Made by a program: the position numbers and the translations under genes. The notes under the pieces were generated by a model that was given only the letters and a program-made list of their open reading frames with translations, was not told where the DNA came from and made no database searches. 64,000 nt of DNA. Origin: Streptomyces lydicus (GTDB lineage Bacteria > Actinomycetota > Actinomycetes > Streptomycetales > Streptomycetaceae). The stretch spans positions 7,316,001 to 7,380,000 of the forward strand of contig NZ_RDTE01000003.1 in assembly GCF_004125265.1 (NCBI RefSeq), read 5' to 3'. Numbering within the stretch: position 1 is the first letter of the stretch; each line of letters starts with the position of its first letter. Positions 50,574 to 59,778 of this stretch are shown here, piece after piece.

Positions 50574-51527
50574 GTGACCCATCGCGATGAGGCGGCGGCT
50601 GTCCGGCCGTTGACGCTGGCCTGGGTGAGCCGGCACCTGGAGGCCGGTGAACGGATCGTCGGAATGGAAGCGCTGCACGGCGGCATCACCGCCGAGATGC
50701 GGAGGCTGACCGTCGGCACGCGGGACGGAGGCACCCGTGACCTGGTGCTGCGCACCTTCGTCAACAGGGAGCACGCCGAGGACTGGCTGTACCGGGAGGC
50801 CGGCGCGCTGACCCTGCTCACAGGGACCGACGTGCCGGCTCCTGGACTGGTCGCGGTTGATCCGGCCGCCGCGCATTGCGAGTATCCGTCGCTCCTCATG
50901 ACGCATCTGGCGGGCCGGGCCGTCCTCGGCGACGAGGGATTGGAGGCGCGCGTCCCTGCGCTGGCCCGTCAGCTCGTGGCGATCCACGCGTTGCGACCCG
51001 CCGAGCGGCCCCGGAGGTATGTGGCGCGGACGACCGCCGAGACCGTCGTCGTTCCGAAGGGCGCCGACGCCGCGGCATGGGCCGCGGCCGTCGACGTGAT
51101 CCGGCGGCCGGCGCCGCCCTGTGAGGGGCGATTCCTGCACCGGGACTTCCATCCCGGCAACGTGCTGTTCGACGTGCCGTCCGCAAGGCCGGCAGAGGCC
51201 CGGATCACCGGCGTCGTCGACTGGGCGGCGGCCTCCTGGGGCCCGGCGGATCTCGACGTGGCGCACTGCGCTGCCAATCTCGCGCTGCTGCACGGCCCGG
51301 AGTGGGGTCTGCGGTTCCCCGAGGCGTATGAGGAGGCCGGCGGGGTGTTGGCCGCGGCCGCGAGCGAGCGGCTGTACTGGCTGGTACGGGACGGGCTGGC
51401 GCTCTCGGAAGAAGTGCGGTGGGTGTCGCAGCCATGGCGGGAGGCGGGGCGGGCGGAGCTGACGACGCGAGCCGTGGAGGAGCGGCTGGATGCGTATGTC
51501 ACCGCCCTGATGGACACCCTCGGCTGA
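50574..51527 (+). CDS. APH-family phosphotransferase
   Basis: A 317-residue kinase of the aminoglycoside phosphotransferase fold. The catalytic loop is FLHRDFHPGNVLFDV (Brenner-type HRDFHPGN, with Phe in place of the more common Leu), and the metal site GVVDWAAASWGPADLDVAH. The N-lobe hinge and PSLLMTHLAGRAVLG are normal. Substrate unknown; antibiotic, homoserine, choline and fructosamine kinases share these motifs. GTG 50574 lies behind purine-rich GGAAGGAACGG. A strong hairpin terminator follows the stop (51572-51603), so the gene ends its transcript. Confidence 0.85.
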   Translation: MTHRDEAAAVRPLTLAWVSRHLEAGERIVGMEALHGGITAEMRRLTVGTRDGGTRDLVLRTFVNREHAEDWLYREAGALTLLTGTDVPAPGLVAVDPAAAHCEYPSLLMTHLAGRAVLGDEGLEARVPALARQLVAIHALRPAERPRRYVARTTAETVVVPKGADAAAWAAAVDVIRRPAPPCEGRFLHRDFHPGNVLFDVPSARPAEARITGVVDWAAASWGPADLDVAHCAANLALLHGPEWGLRFPEAYEEAGGVLAAAASERLYWLVRDGLALSEEVRWVSQPWREAGRAELTTRAVEERLDAYVTALMDTLG

Positions 51528-51571
51528 GCCGGGACCAGGATCCGCTAGCCGGCGTGCTCGTCCGACGGCTG

Positions 51572-51603
51572 AAAGTCTCGGTCGCAGCTGTGACCGAGAC
51601 TTT
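51572..51603 (+). terminator. Intrinsic terminator after the phosphotransferase
   Basis: AAAGTCTCGGTC pairs perfectly with GACCGAGACTTT over an 8-nt loop (GCAGCTGT), followed by a T. It lies 45 bp after the stop codon. Confidence 0.88.
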
Positions 51604-51604
51604 T

Positions 51605-51695
51605 AGTTGGCGGATCTTGGTCCGAGCCATGCAGGTCAGACGAGCTTGGAGAATTTTTGTTGGCGGATCTTGAGAGAGATAGTTGGCGGATCATG
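51605..51695. repeat. Three copies of GTTGGCGGATC(T/A)TG
   Basis: Copies at 51606-51619, 51659-51672 and 51682-51695, in the same direction. They resemble reiterated ends of an insertion sequence, but no transposase is near. The whole stretch 51604-52060 has no recognisable gene. Confidence 0.7.
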
Positions 51696-51749
51696 ACCGT
51701 GGATGCTCACTGTGCGTGAGGGTGGTGGGCAGCCCTGAAGCCCGATCGA

Positions 51750-51817
51750 ACTGCGACTGAGCGGCCGATTTCGGCTCTTCAGCGCTTGAGTCGGCCCCGC
51801 TGTGCGTTGGTGTTGGC
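51750..51817 (-). repeat. Left member of an inverted-repeat pair around the SDR gene
   Basis: Reverse complement is about three-quarters identical to 53200-53268; shared blocks include GCCAAC(A/G)CCAACGC, ACTCAAGCGCTGAAG and GCTCAGTC. Confidence 0.7.
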
Positions 51818-52060
51818 ACGCAGGGTAGCGGCTGGTGCGGGGCAATTTTCACTTGGCCAACCGGCGGCAGTGAACTCGGCATCCAGCCGGTGAACCAGGC
51901 GAATTCCAGGGCTGTCAGGGTGGCACCCTTGTCGGTCCACCTCCAGGTCCCTGCTCCTGCGGCGCGACGTCTGGCCAAGGCATAGGGGCTCCGGAGCATT
52001 TCCGCCGCGCCGGGTCCTGCTGCACCGTTTCCGGGTCACGGGGCCGGGGCGCAGTGGGGC

Positions 52061-53083
52061 TCAGGCTTGCGACCTGTGTTTGTCCCACGCGGTGAGGACC
52101 GCGTCGTGCTTGTCCTTGTCCAGGCCGACGGGAATCTTCCCCTGAAGGTACTTAGGCCGCGGATACTCGCCCTCGCTGAGCGCTCGCCAGGTGTCCGCGA
52201 CGGTTTCGGCGACCGGGCGGCAGCGCAGGCCTGTGGCCAGGGCCTTGGCCGAGGAAGCGGTCCAGGTGCCGACCACCTCGGGAAGGTCAGGGGCCCACAG
52301 TGGTACTTCGGTCCACGGGGCCACGCCATGATCCTGAAGGAACTGCTCGTCTGTCCAAACGAGTTCGGTCTCGGCGCCGGTGGCGTCGACACAGGCGCCC
52401 AGCAGTTCACCCATGGTGGTGTTCTCGCGGACGCCGGTGGTCAGGTATCGGCCGGTGCCGCCCTCGGAGAGCCGGTCGAGCATGAAGTTGGCGATGTCAC
52501 GGGCGTCGATCAGCTGCATCGCGCGGTCCGGGGACCCCGGAGCGAGGACACGGCCGCCACGCGCGACGGTCTCCAGCCACCACGGGAGGCGCCCAATGCT
52601 CTCTCCGGGACCGACGATGATGCCGGGGTTGACGATCAGGGCGCGCTCGGGGAAGCCCTCCTCGACCGCCCGCTCGCATCCGGCCTTGAGTGCGTTGTAG
52701 GGCACATCGTCCGGCAAGGCGTCCGGAGCGCAGGGGTGGCGAGGGAAGGACTCGTCCACCCCCTTGGCCGGCCAGTCCGCGTAGGCATGGAATGACGAGA
52801 CGAAGGCGTATATTTCCGCGTGCCCGGCCAGCGCCCGGACCGAACGCTGCACGATCTGGGGCTCGAACCCGCAGGTGTCGATCACACAGTCCCAGGTCCG
52901 CCCGTCCGCCAGCGCATGCAGGGCGGCTTCGTTGCCCCGGTCGCCCTGGACCCCCTCCGCGCCGGAAGGCGTCGGGCCCGCCTGTCCGCGATGGAACAAC
53001 GTCACCTCGTGACCACGTCGCAGCGCCTCGTCGACGAGCGCACGGCCCAGGAAGACGGTTCCACCGATGAGAAGGATCTTCAT
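52061..53083 (-). CDS. NAD-dependent epimerase/reductase (extended SDR)
   Basis: A 340-residue short-chain dehydrogenase of the extended (epimerase-like) type. The NAD site is KILLIGGTVFLGRALVDEAL. Later blocks are VTLFHRGQAGP, YAFVSSFHAYADWPAKG with a Ser, and DDVPYNALKAGCERAVEEG containing the Y-x3-K pair. The C-terminus carries sugar-like segments (GRYLTTGVRENTTMGELLG). ATG 53083 starts the Rossmann strand. Substrate not known. The gene is enclosed by inverted repeats (51750-51817 and 53200-53268), suggesting it may move or be expressed as a cassette. Confidence 0.87.
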   Translation of the reverse strand: MKILLIGGTVFLGRALVDEALRRGHEVTLFHRGQAGPTPSGAEGVQGDRGNEAALHALADGRTWDCVIDTCGFEPQIVQRSVRALAGHAEIYAFVSSFHAYADWPAKGVDESFPRHPCAPDALPDDVPYNALKAGCERAVEEGFPERALIVNPGIIVGPGESIGRLPWWLETVARGGRVLAPGSPDRAMQLIDARDIANFMLDRLSEGGTGRYLTTGVRENTTMGELLGACVDATGAETELVWTDEQFLQDHGVAPWTEVPLWAPDLPEVVGTWTASSAKALATGLRCRPVAETVADTWRALSEGEYPRPKYLQGKIPVGLDKDKHDAVLTAWDKHRSQA

Positions 53084-53199
53084 GACCACAAGATTTTCAT
53101 CATGCAACGGACTTGCCAAGATCCCCATGCATCGGCGTTGAGCAGGCTCCGTGTCGACCGACCCGATCAAAACGTCATCCATCTCGAAGGTCGCGGTGG

Positions 53200-53268
53200 G
53201 CCAACGCCAACGCTCAGCGAACCAACTCAAGCGCTGAAGGGCCAACTCGGCTGCTCAGTCTCAACAGC
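53200..53268 (+). repeat. Right member of the inverted-repeat pair
   Basis: Begins GCCAACGCCAACGCTCAGCG and ends CTCAACAGCG. It lies between the SDR start and the arg promoter, less than 100 bp from argC. Confidence 0.7.
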
Positions 53269-53290
53269 GGCGCCCACGCTCCCGGCAACC

Positions 53291-53328
53291 CATTGCATAA
53301 AACTGCCGCTATCCGTATAGTCATGCCA
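53291..53328 (+). promoter_or_regulatory. ARG-box-like operator before argC
   Basis: CATTGCATAAA and TATCCGTATAGTCATGCC, AT-rich and CAT-flanked, 18-55 bp before argC. They match the general form of Streptomyces ARG boxes (TNTNCATAAAT-like halves), the site of ArgR with arginine. The argR gene is the last of the same cluster. Confidence 0.7.
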
Positions 53329-53345
53329 TCGAGGAGGAGAGGTCC

Positions 53346-54374
53346 ATGACGGTACGAGCAGCAGTGGCCGGTGCGAGCGGGTATGCGGGTGGTGAAGTGC
53401 TGCGCCTGCTTCTGGGGCACCCGGAGGTGGAGATCGGGGCGCTGACCGGGCACTCCAATGCCGGGCAGCGCCTGGGCGGACTGCAGCCGCACCTTGCCCC
53501 GCTGGCAGACCGGGAGCTCCAGCCGACCTCCGCCGAGGTGCTGGCCGGGCACGACGTCGTCTTTCTCGCGCTGCCGCACGGCCAGTCCGCCGCGGTCGCC
53601 GAGGAGCTGGGGCCGGATGTGCTGGTCGTGGACTGCGGCGCCGACTTCCGGCTCAGCGATTCCGCCGACTGGGAGGCCTTCTACGGCTCGGCCCACGCGG
53701 GCACCTGGCCGTACGGCCTCCCGGAGCTGCCCGGGGGCCGCGCCGCGCTCCAGGGGACCCGGCGCATCGCGGTCCCGGGCTGCTACCCCACCGCCGTCTC
53801 GCTCGCCCTGTTCCCCGCCTACGCGGACCGGCTCGCCGAGCCCGAGGCCGTGATCGTCGCGGCCACCGGCACCTCCGGCGCCGGCAAGGCCCTCAAGCCG
53901 CATCTGCTGGGCTCCGAGGTCATGGGCTCGATGAGCCCGTACGGCGTCGGCGGCGGGCACCGGCACACCCCCGAGATGATCCAGAACCTGAGCGCGGTGG
54001 CCGGCGAGCGGATCAGCGTCTCCTTCACCCCGACCCTGGCCCCCATGTCGCGCGGCATCCTCGCCACCTGCTCGGCGAAGGCGAAGCCCGGCGTGGACGC
54101 CGCCGCGGTACGGGCCGCGTACGAGAAGGCGCTGGCCGACGAACCGTTCCTGCGGCTGCTGCCCGAGGGCCAGTGGCCGTCGACCGCCGCCGTGTACGGA
54201 TCCAACACCGCCCAGGTCCAGGTGACGCTCGACGCGGCCGCCGGCCGGATCATCGCGATCAGCGCCCTCGACAACCTCACCAAGGGCACCGCGGGCGGCG
54301 CGGTGCAGAGCATGAACATCGCCCTCGGCCTCCCCGAGGAGACCGGGCTTTCGAAGGTCGGGGTGGCTCCGTGA
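53346..54374 (+). CDS. argC: N-acetyl-gamma-glutamyl-phosphate reductase
   Basis: A 342-residue cytoplasmic enzyme of arginine synthesis that reduces N-acetylglutamyl phosphate with NADPH to the semialdehyde. The NADPH site is AAVAGASGYAGGEVLRLLLG at the N-terminus. The active-site cysteine lies in RRIAVPGCYPTAVSLALF. The histidine region reads GVGGGHRHTPEMIQNL, and the C-terminal ALDNLTKGTAGGAVQSMN is standard. ATG 53346 follows GGAGGAGAGG. First gene of argC-argJ-argB-argD-argR, with ARG-box-like sequence just upstream. Intact. Confidence 0.97.
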   Translation: MTVRAAVAGASGYAGGEVLRLLLGHPEVEIGALTGHSNAGQRLGGLQPHLAPLADRELQPTSAEVLAGHDVVFLALPHGQSAAVAEELGPDVLVVDCGADFRLSDSADWEAFYGSAHAGTWPYGLPELPGGRAALQGTRRIAVPGCYPTAVSLALFPAYADRLAEPEAVIVAATGTSGAGKALKPHLLGSEVMGSMSPYGVGGGHRHTPEMIQNLSAVAGERISVSFTPTLAPMSRGILATCSAKAKPGVDAAAVRAAYEKALADEPFLRLLPEGQWPSTAAVYGSNTAQVQVTLDAAAGRIIAISALDNLTKGTAGGAVQSMNIALGLPEETGLSKVGVAP

Positions 54375-54441
54375 CACACACGGACCCGGGGCAGCACAGC
54401 GTGACCGGCGGGGCCGGCGAAGCGACGGAGGAGAAGAAGCA

Positions 54442-55593
54442 GTGAGCGTCACGGCAGCACAAGGGTTCACGGCGGCGGGCATCGCCGCCGGGATCAAGGA
54501 GAACGGCAACCCGGACGTCGCCCTCGTGGTGAACAACGGGCCGCGACTGGCCGCCGCCGGTGTCTTCACCTCCAACCGCGTCAAGGCCGCTCCGGTCGTC
54601 TGGTCCGAGCAGGTCCTCAAGGGCGGCACGGTCTCCGCCGTCGTCCTCAACTCCGGCGGCGCCAACGCCTGTACGGGCCCGCTCGGCTTCCAGGACACCC
54701 ACGCCACCGCGGAGAAGGCCGCCGAGGTGCTGGGGCACAACGCCGGTGAGGTGGCGATCGCCTCCACCGGGCTGATCGGCCTGCGGCTCCCGATGGACAA
54801 GCTGCTGCCCGGAGTCGAGCGCGCCGCGGCGGAGCTGACCGGGCACGGCGGCGAGAAGGCCGCCATCGCCATCAAGACCACCGACAGCGTGCACAAGACC
54901 GCCCAGGTGAGCCAGGACAACTGGACCGTCGGCGGGATGGCCAAGGGCGCCGGCATGCTCGCCCCTGGCCTGGCCACCATGCTCGTCGTGCTGACCACCG
55001 ACGCCGATCTGCCGGCCGCCGCCCTCGATACGGCGCTGCGCGACGCGACCCGCACCACCTTCGACCGGGTCGACTCCGACGGCTGTATGTCGACCAACGA
55101 CACGGTGCTGCTGCTCGCCTCGGGCGCCTCCGGCGTCGTACCGGACACCGCCGCGTTCGCCGAGGCGGTGCGCACGGTCTGCGACGACCTGGCCCGGCAG
55201 CTGATCGGGGACGCCGAGGGCGCCAGCAAGGACATCCGGATCGAGGTCGTGGGCGCGGCCGGCGAGGACGACGCGGTCGAGGTCGGCCGCTCCATCGCCC
55301 GCAACAACCTCCTCAAGTGCGCCATCCACGGCGAGGACCCCAACTGGGGCCGGGTGCTCTCCGCGATCGGCACCACCTCCGCCGTCTTCGAGCCCGACCA
55401 GCTCAACGTCGCCATCAACGACGTCTGGGTCTGCAAGAACGGCTCGGTGGGCGAGGATCGCGACCTGGTCGACATGCGCTACCGGGAGGTACGCATCACC
55501 GCCGACCTCGCGGCCGGCACCGAGTCCGCGGTCATCTGGGCCAACGACCTGACCGCCGACTACGTCCACGAGAACAGCGCGTACTCCTCATGA
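54442..55593 (+). CDS. argJ: Glutamate N-acetyltransferase/ornithine acetyltransferase
   Basis: A 383-residue enzyme that moves the acetyl group from N-acetylornithine to glutamate, closing the acetyl cycle. It self-cleaves at an Ala-Thr bond, here GLA-TML with the nucleophile Thr at about residue 179 (motif GAGMLAPGLATMLVV). The N-terminal FTAAGIAAGIKENGNPDVAL and AIASTGLIGLRLPMDKL, and the C-terminal IARNNLLKCAIHGEDPNWGR, are conserved. The GTG at 54442 lies behind GGAGAAGAAG. Follows argC by 67 bp. Whether it also uses acetyl-CoA cannot be told. Confidence 0.97.
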   Translation: MSVTAAQGFTAAGIAAGIKENGNPDVALVVNNGPRLAAAGVFTSNRVKAAPVVWSEQVLKGGTVSAVVLNSGGANACTGPLGFQDTHATAEKAAEVLGHNAGEVAIASTGLIGLRLPMDKLLPGVERAAAELTGHGGEKAAIAIKTTDSVHKTAQVSQDNWTVGGMAKGAGMLAPGLATMLVVLTTDADLPAAALDTALRDATRTTFDRVDSDGCMSTNDTVLLLASGASGVVPDTAAFAEAVRTVCDDLARQLIGDAEGASKDIRIEVVGAAGEDDAVEVGRSIARNNLLKCAIHGEDPNWGRVLSAIGTTSAVFEPDQLNVAINDVWVCKNGSVGEDRDLVDMRYREVRITADLAAGTESAVIWANDLTADYVHENSAYSS

Positions 55594-55657
55594 GCGAGCG
55601 CATCCATCACCGGTGCGTGCCGGGCTCCCGGCACGCACCCAGAAGCGAGGCCGCAGC

Positions 55658-56575
55658 ATGAGCACCCGCAAACACACCGCGCTCCCCAAGGCCCGCACCC
55701 TCATCGAGGCGCTGCCCTGGCTGACCCGGCACCACGGCAAGACCGTCGTCATCAAATTCGGCGGCAATGCCATGATCGACGAGGAGCTCAAGCGCGCCTT
55801 CGCCCAGGACGTGGTCTTCCTGCGGCACGCCGGACTGCGCCCCGTCGTCGTGCACGGCGGCGGCCCGCAGATCAGCGCCCAGCTGGACCTGCTCGGTCTG
55901 GAGTCGGAGTTCAAGGGAGGCCTGCGGGTCACCACGCCCGAGGCGATGAACGTCGTCCGGATGGTGCTGGCCGGCCAGGTGCAGCGCGAGCTGGTGGGGC
56001 TGCTCAACGAGCACGGCCCGCTCGCCGTCGGCATGACCGGCGAGGACGCCCATCTGATGACCGCGACCAAGCACTTGGCCGACATCGGCGGCGAGCGGGT
56101 GGACATCGGCCGGGTCGGCGAGATCACCGGCATCGACCCCGGGGCCGTCCACGCCCTCCTGGACGACGGCCGGATCCCGGTCATCTCCTCGATCGCCCGC
56201 AGCAGCGACGAGGACGATGCCAGCGGTGTCTTCAACGTCAACGCCGACACCGCCGCGGCCGCGCTGGCCGCGGCCCTCGGCGCCGAGACGCTGATGGTGC
56301 TCACCGATGTCGAGGGGCTGTACGAGGACTGGCCGCAGAGCGACGAGGTGATCTCCCGCCTCACCGCCACCGAACTGGAGAAGCTGCTGCCCGACCTGGC
56401 CAGCGGCATGGTCCCCAAGATGCGGGGCTGCCTGCACGCCGTCCGCAACGGCGTCCACACCGCCCGGGTCATCGACGGGCGGGTCCAGCACTCGATTCTG
56501 CTGGAGATCTTCACCGACGAAGGGATCGGCACGATGGTCGTGCCGGACGCGAACACGATCGAGGGGACGGCATGA
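55658..56575 (+). CDS. argB: Acetylglutamate kinase
   Basis: A 305-residue ATP-dependent kinase phosphorylating N-acetylglutamate. Amino-acid kinase motifs: KTVVIKFGGNAMIDEELK for ATP, VVVHGGGPQISAQLDLLGL for substrate, FNVNADTAAAALAAALGA and MVLTDVEGLYEDWP. The C-terminal MVPKMRGCLHAVRNGVH completes the fold. Probable feedback inhibition by arginine through the N-terminal helix (LPKARTLIEALPWL), as in hexameric homologues. ATG 55658 has GAGG upstream; the stop overlaps argD by 4 bp. Confidence 0.97.
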   Translation: MSTRKHTALPKARTLIEALPWLTRHHGKTVVIKFGGNAMIDEELKRAFAQDVVFLRHAGLRPVVVHGGGPQISAQLDLLGLESEFKGGLRVTTPEAMNVVRMVLAGQVQRELVGLLNEHGPLAVGMTGEDAHLMTATKHLADIGGERVDIGRVGEITGIDPGAVHALLDDGRIPVISSIARSSDEDDASGVFNVNADTAAAALAAALGAETLMVLTDVEGLYEDWPQSDEVISRLTATELEKLLPDLASGMVPKMRGCLHAVRNGVHTARVIDGRVQHSILLEIFTDEGIGTMVVPDANTIEGTA

Positions 56576-57807
56576 GCGAGGCGGCACACGGCCACGGTCC
56601 GGTGACCAACGCGGACCTCACCGGCCGCTGGCAGGGCGCCATGATGGACAACTTCGGCACCCCCCGTATCCCGCTCGTCCGGGGCGAGGGCGCCACAGTG
56701 TGGGACGCCGACGGCAAGGAGTACCTGGACTTCCTCGGCGGCATCGCGGTCAACGCCCTCGGCCACGCCCACCCCGCGGTGGTCCGCGCCGTCTCCGACC
56801 AGGTCGCCACCCTCGGCCATGTCTCGAACTTCTTCGTCACCGAGCCCACCGTGGCCCTCGCCGAGCGCCTGCTCGCGCTGGCCGGACGTCCCGGCCGGGT
56901 CTACTTCTCCAACTCCGGCGCCGAGGCCAACGAGGCCGCCTTCAAGATCGGCCGGCTGACCGGGCGCACCCACATGGTCTCCACGGCCGGCGGCTTCCAC
57001 GGCCGCACCATGGGCGCCCTCGCCCTCACCGGCCAGCCCGCCAAGCAGGCGCCGTTCGCGCCGCTGCCCGGCGACGTCGACTACGTCCCGTACGGGGACG
57101 CCGACGCGCTCCGGGCCGCCGTCACCACCGACACCGCCTTCGTCATCCTGGAGCCCGTGCAGGGCGAGAACGGCGTCATCGTCCCGCCGCCCGGCTACCT
57201 CCGGGCCGCCCGCGAGATCACCGCCGCCACCGGCACCCTGCTGGTCCTGGACGAGATCCAGACCGGCATCGGCCGGACCGGACACTGGCTGGAGTCCCGG
57301 GCACAGGGCATCGAGGCCGACATCGTCACCCTCGCCAAGGGCCTGGGCGGCGGTCTGCCGATCGGTGCCACGCTGGCCTTCGGCCCGGCCGCCGACCTGC
57401 TCACGCCCGGATCGCACGGCTCGACCTTCAGCGGCAACCCGGTCGTCTGCGCCGGTGCCCTCGCCGTCCTGGACACCATCGAGGCCGACGGCGTCCTGGA
57501 GAACGTCCGGCGGGTCGGCGAGCGGCTGAGGAAGGGAACCGAGGCCCTGGGCCACCCGTTGGTCGCTCAGGTCCGCGGTGCGGGCCTCCTCCTGGGTATC
57601 GTCTTGACGGAGCCGCTCGCGCCACAGGTGCAGCAGGCGGCTCAGGACGCGGGCCTGCTGGTGAACGCGGTCGCGCCGGACGTCATCCGGCTCGCCCCGC
57701 CGCTGATCGTCTCCGAAGACGAGGCGGAAGTGTTCCTCCACAAGCTTCCCGGCGTCCTGAACACGGCCCGCCAAGGGGCCGACGGGGAACGACGAGCCGG
57801 AGACTGA
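56572..57807 (+). CDS. argD: Acetylornithine aminotransferase
   Basis: A 411-residue PLP enzyme converting N-acetylglutamate semialdehyde to N-acetylornithine. Conserved: DADGKEYLDFLGGIAVNALG, VYFSNSGAEANEAAFKIG, GGFHGRTMGALALTG, the PLP-contact DEIQTGIGRTG and the Schiff-base lysine in VTLAKGLGGGLPIGA. The ATGA overlap with argB indicates translational coupling. Such enzymes often also use succinyldiaminopimelate. Ends with a charged tail (RQGADGERRAGD). Confidence 0.97.
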   Translation: MSEAAHGHGPVTNADLTGRWQGAMMDNFGTPRIPLVRGEGATVWDADGKEYLDFLGGIAVNALGHAHPAVVRAVSDQVATLGHVSNFFVTEPTVALAERLLALAGRPGRVYFSNSGAEANEAAFKIGRLTGRTHMVSTAGGFHGRTMGALALTGQPAKQAPFAPLPGDVDYVPYGDADALRAAVTTDTAFVILEPVQGENGVIVPPPGYLRAAREITAATGTLLVLDEIQTGIGRTGHWLESRAQGIEADIVTLAKGLGGGLPIGATLAFGPAADLLTPGSHGSTFSGNPVVCAGALAVLDTIEADGVLENVRRVGERLRKGTEALGHPLVAQVRGAGLLLGIVLTEPLAPQVQQAAQDAGLLVNAVAPDVIRLAPPLIVSEDEAEVFLHKLPGVLNTARQGADGERRAGD

Positions 57808-57815
57808 CGACAACG

Positions 57816-58388
57816 ATGAGCGAGCCGCAGGACAACGAGGCGCAGGACAACGGGGCGCAGGACAACGAGGCGCAGAACGGCGGCCAGGCCGTACCGCAGA
57901 CCCGCACCGCCCGCCACCGCCGGATCGTGGACATCCTCAACCGGCTGCCGGTCCGCTCCCAGAGCCAGCTCGCGAAGCTGCTCGCCGACGACGGTCTGTC
58001 CGTCACCCAGGCGACGCTCTCGCGCGATCTGGACGAGCTGGGCGCGGTGAAGATCCGCAACACCGGGGGCGAGCTGATCTACGCGGTGCCCAGCGAGGGC
58101 GGCGACCGCAAGCCGCGGGCGCCGCTGGGGGAGTCGGCCAAGGAGGAGCGGATGCGCCGCCTCTCCGGCGAACTCCTCATCTCCGCCGAGGCCTCCGCCA
58201 ACCTCGTGGTCCTGCGCACCCCGCCGGGCGCCGCCCAGTTCCTGGCCTCGGCCATCGACCAGGCCGAACTCCACGACATCCTCGGCACCATCGCGGGCGA
58301 CGACACCCTGATGCTCATCAGCCGCGACCCGGCGGGCGGCCAGGCCCTCGCCGACCATCTGCTGCGCCTGGCGCAAAAGGCGCACTGA
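57816..58388 (+). CDS. argR: Arginine repressor
   Basis: A 190-residue hexameric repressor. The first ~28 residues are a low-complexity acidic tail (DNEAQDNGAQDNEAQN). The winged-helix domain follows (TARHRRIVDILNRLPVRSQ, QLAKLLADDGLSVTQATLSR, DLDELGAVKIRN), then the arginine-binding oligomer domain (GTIAGDDTLMLISRDPAGG with the GDDT aspartates). Last gene of the arg cluster, nine bases after argD. It presumably binds the ARG-box at 53291-53328. The Asn/Gln/Asp-rich N-terminal extension is longer than in model repressors. Confidence 0.96.
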   Translation: MSEPQDNEAQDNGAQDNEAQNGGQAVPQTRTARHRRIVDILNRLPVRSQSQLAKLLADDGLSVTQATLSRDLDELGAVKIRNTGGELIYAVPSEGGDRKPRAPLGESAKEERMRRLSGELLISAEASANLVVLRTPPGAAQFLASAIDQAELHDILGTIAGDDTLMLISRDPAGGQALADHLLRLAQKAH

Positions 58389-58656
58389 CACCGCCCGGTT
58401 CGCTCCCCGCGCCCCTCGTCACCCAGGGGAGCGCACCGCCCCGCCCCCGGCGGCGGCCGTGCGCACCGTGCACCATTCCACCCGAGCCACCCGCTGCCTG
58501 CCGAACCCCATACGGCAGGATGGCAGTTCGCGCCGGGACGTCCGCGGATGTCCCGGCGCCTTCGCAGCCCTAGAGACGAGCAGGTGGCATGGTGACGAGA
58601 CATCACATCCGGCTGATAGCGAGGCCGCTCCTTCCGGGCGCAGGGGGAGCCCGCCG

Positions 58657-59778
58657 GTGAACCGCGCTGTGACACTGCACGATCTGATCCTGGCCGGAGC
58701 CGCGCTGGCGGCCGGCATCGTGGCAGCCGTGCTGCTGCGGGTCGTCCTGCGGTGGCTGGGCAAACACGCCCTCAAAACCCGGTGGAGCGGAGACGACATC
58801 CTCGTTGACGCGCTGCGGGCGGTGGTGCCCTGGGCGGCGGTCACCGGCGGCCTGGCGGCGGCGGCCGCCGCACTCCCGCTGACGGAGGCGGTCGGACGTA
58901 CCGTCAACCGGACGCTGACGGTGCTGCTCATCCTGGTCGTCACGCTCACCGCGGCCCGGGTGATCACCAGGGGGGTGCGGTCCTTCGCGCAGTCCCGGTC
59001 CGGGGTGGCCGGATCGGCGACCATCTTCGCGAACATCACCCGCATCATCGTCCTGGCGATGGGTTTCCTCGTCGTCCTGCAGACCCTGGGCATCTCCATC
59101 GCCCCGCTGCTCACCGCCCTGGGCGTGGGCGGCCTCGCCGTCGCCCTGGCCCTCCAGGACACCCTCGCCAACCTCTTCGCGGGCGTGCACATCCTCGCCT
59201 CCAAGACGGTGCAGCCCGGCGACTACATCCGGCTCAGCAGCGGTGAGGAGGGCTATGTCGTCGACGTCAACTGGCGGAACACCGTGGTGCGCCAGCTCTC
59301 CAACAACCTGGTGATCATCCCCAACACCCAGCTGGCCGGCACCAACATGACCAACTTCACCCGGCCGGAACAGAAGCTGACGATCCTGGTGCAGGTGGGC
59401 GTCGGTTACGACAGCGACCTCGAGCATGTCGAGCGGGTCACCACCGAGGTCGTCGAGAGCGTGATGAAGGACATCGACGGCGGCGACCCCGACCACGAAC
59501 CGGCCGTCCGCTTCCACACCTTCGGCGACTCGCGGATCAGCTTCACGGTGATCCTGGGCGTCGGCGAGTTCAGCGACCAGTACCGGATCAAGCACGAGTT
59601 CATCAAGCGCCTGCACCAGCGCTACCGGGCCGAGGGCATCCGCATCCCCTCCCCGGCCCGGACCGTGGCCCTCCAGAAGCCGGACGAGATCGCGATACCG
59701 CATCAGCGGGACCTTTCGGACCAGCGCGATCTCTCGGACCGCCGCGACATGTCGGGCCCGGTCCCGCCGGTGCCGTAG
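58657..59778 (+). CDS. MscS-family mechanosensitive channel
   Basis: A 373-residue small-conductance mechanosensitive channel. Early spans (LILAGAALAAGIVAAVLL, VVPWAAVTGGLAAAAA, LTVLLILVVTLTAARVI) precede the pore helix LGVGGLAVALALQDTLANLF, with the family ALALQDTLAN motif, then the beta domain (QPGDYIRLSSGEEGYVVDV, NNLVIIPNTQLAGTNMTNF). GTG 58657 was chosen as it follows GGGGGAG by 8 bases and begins the first span; a longer frame from 58459 is not supported. The C-terminal tail is an unusual repeat (QRDLSDQRDLSDRRDMSG). It lets solutes escape during osmotic downshift. Confidence 0.92.
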   Translation: MNRAVTLHDLILAGAALAAGIVAAVLLRVVLRWLGKHALKTRWSGDDILVDALRAVVPWAAVTGGLAAAAAALPLTEAVGRTVNRTLTVLLILVVTLTAARVITRGVRSFAQSRSGVAGSATIFANITRIIVLAMGFLVVLQTLGISIAPLLTALGVGGLAVALALQDTLANLFAGVHILASKTVQPGDYIRLSSGEEGYVVDVNWRNTVVRQLSNNLVIIPNTQLAGTNMTNFTRPEQKLTILVQVGVGYDSDLEHVERVTTEVVESVMKDIDGGDPDHEPAVRFHTFGDSRISFTVILGVGEFSDQYRIKHEFIKRLHQRYRAEGIRIPSPARTVALQKPDEIAIPHQRDLSDQRDLSDRRDMSGPVPPVP

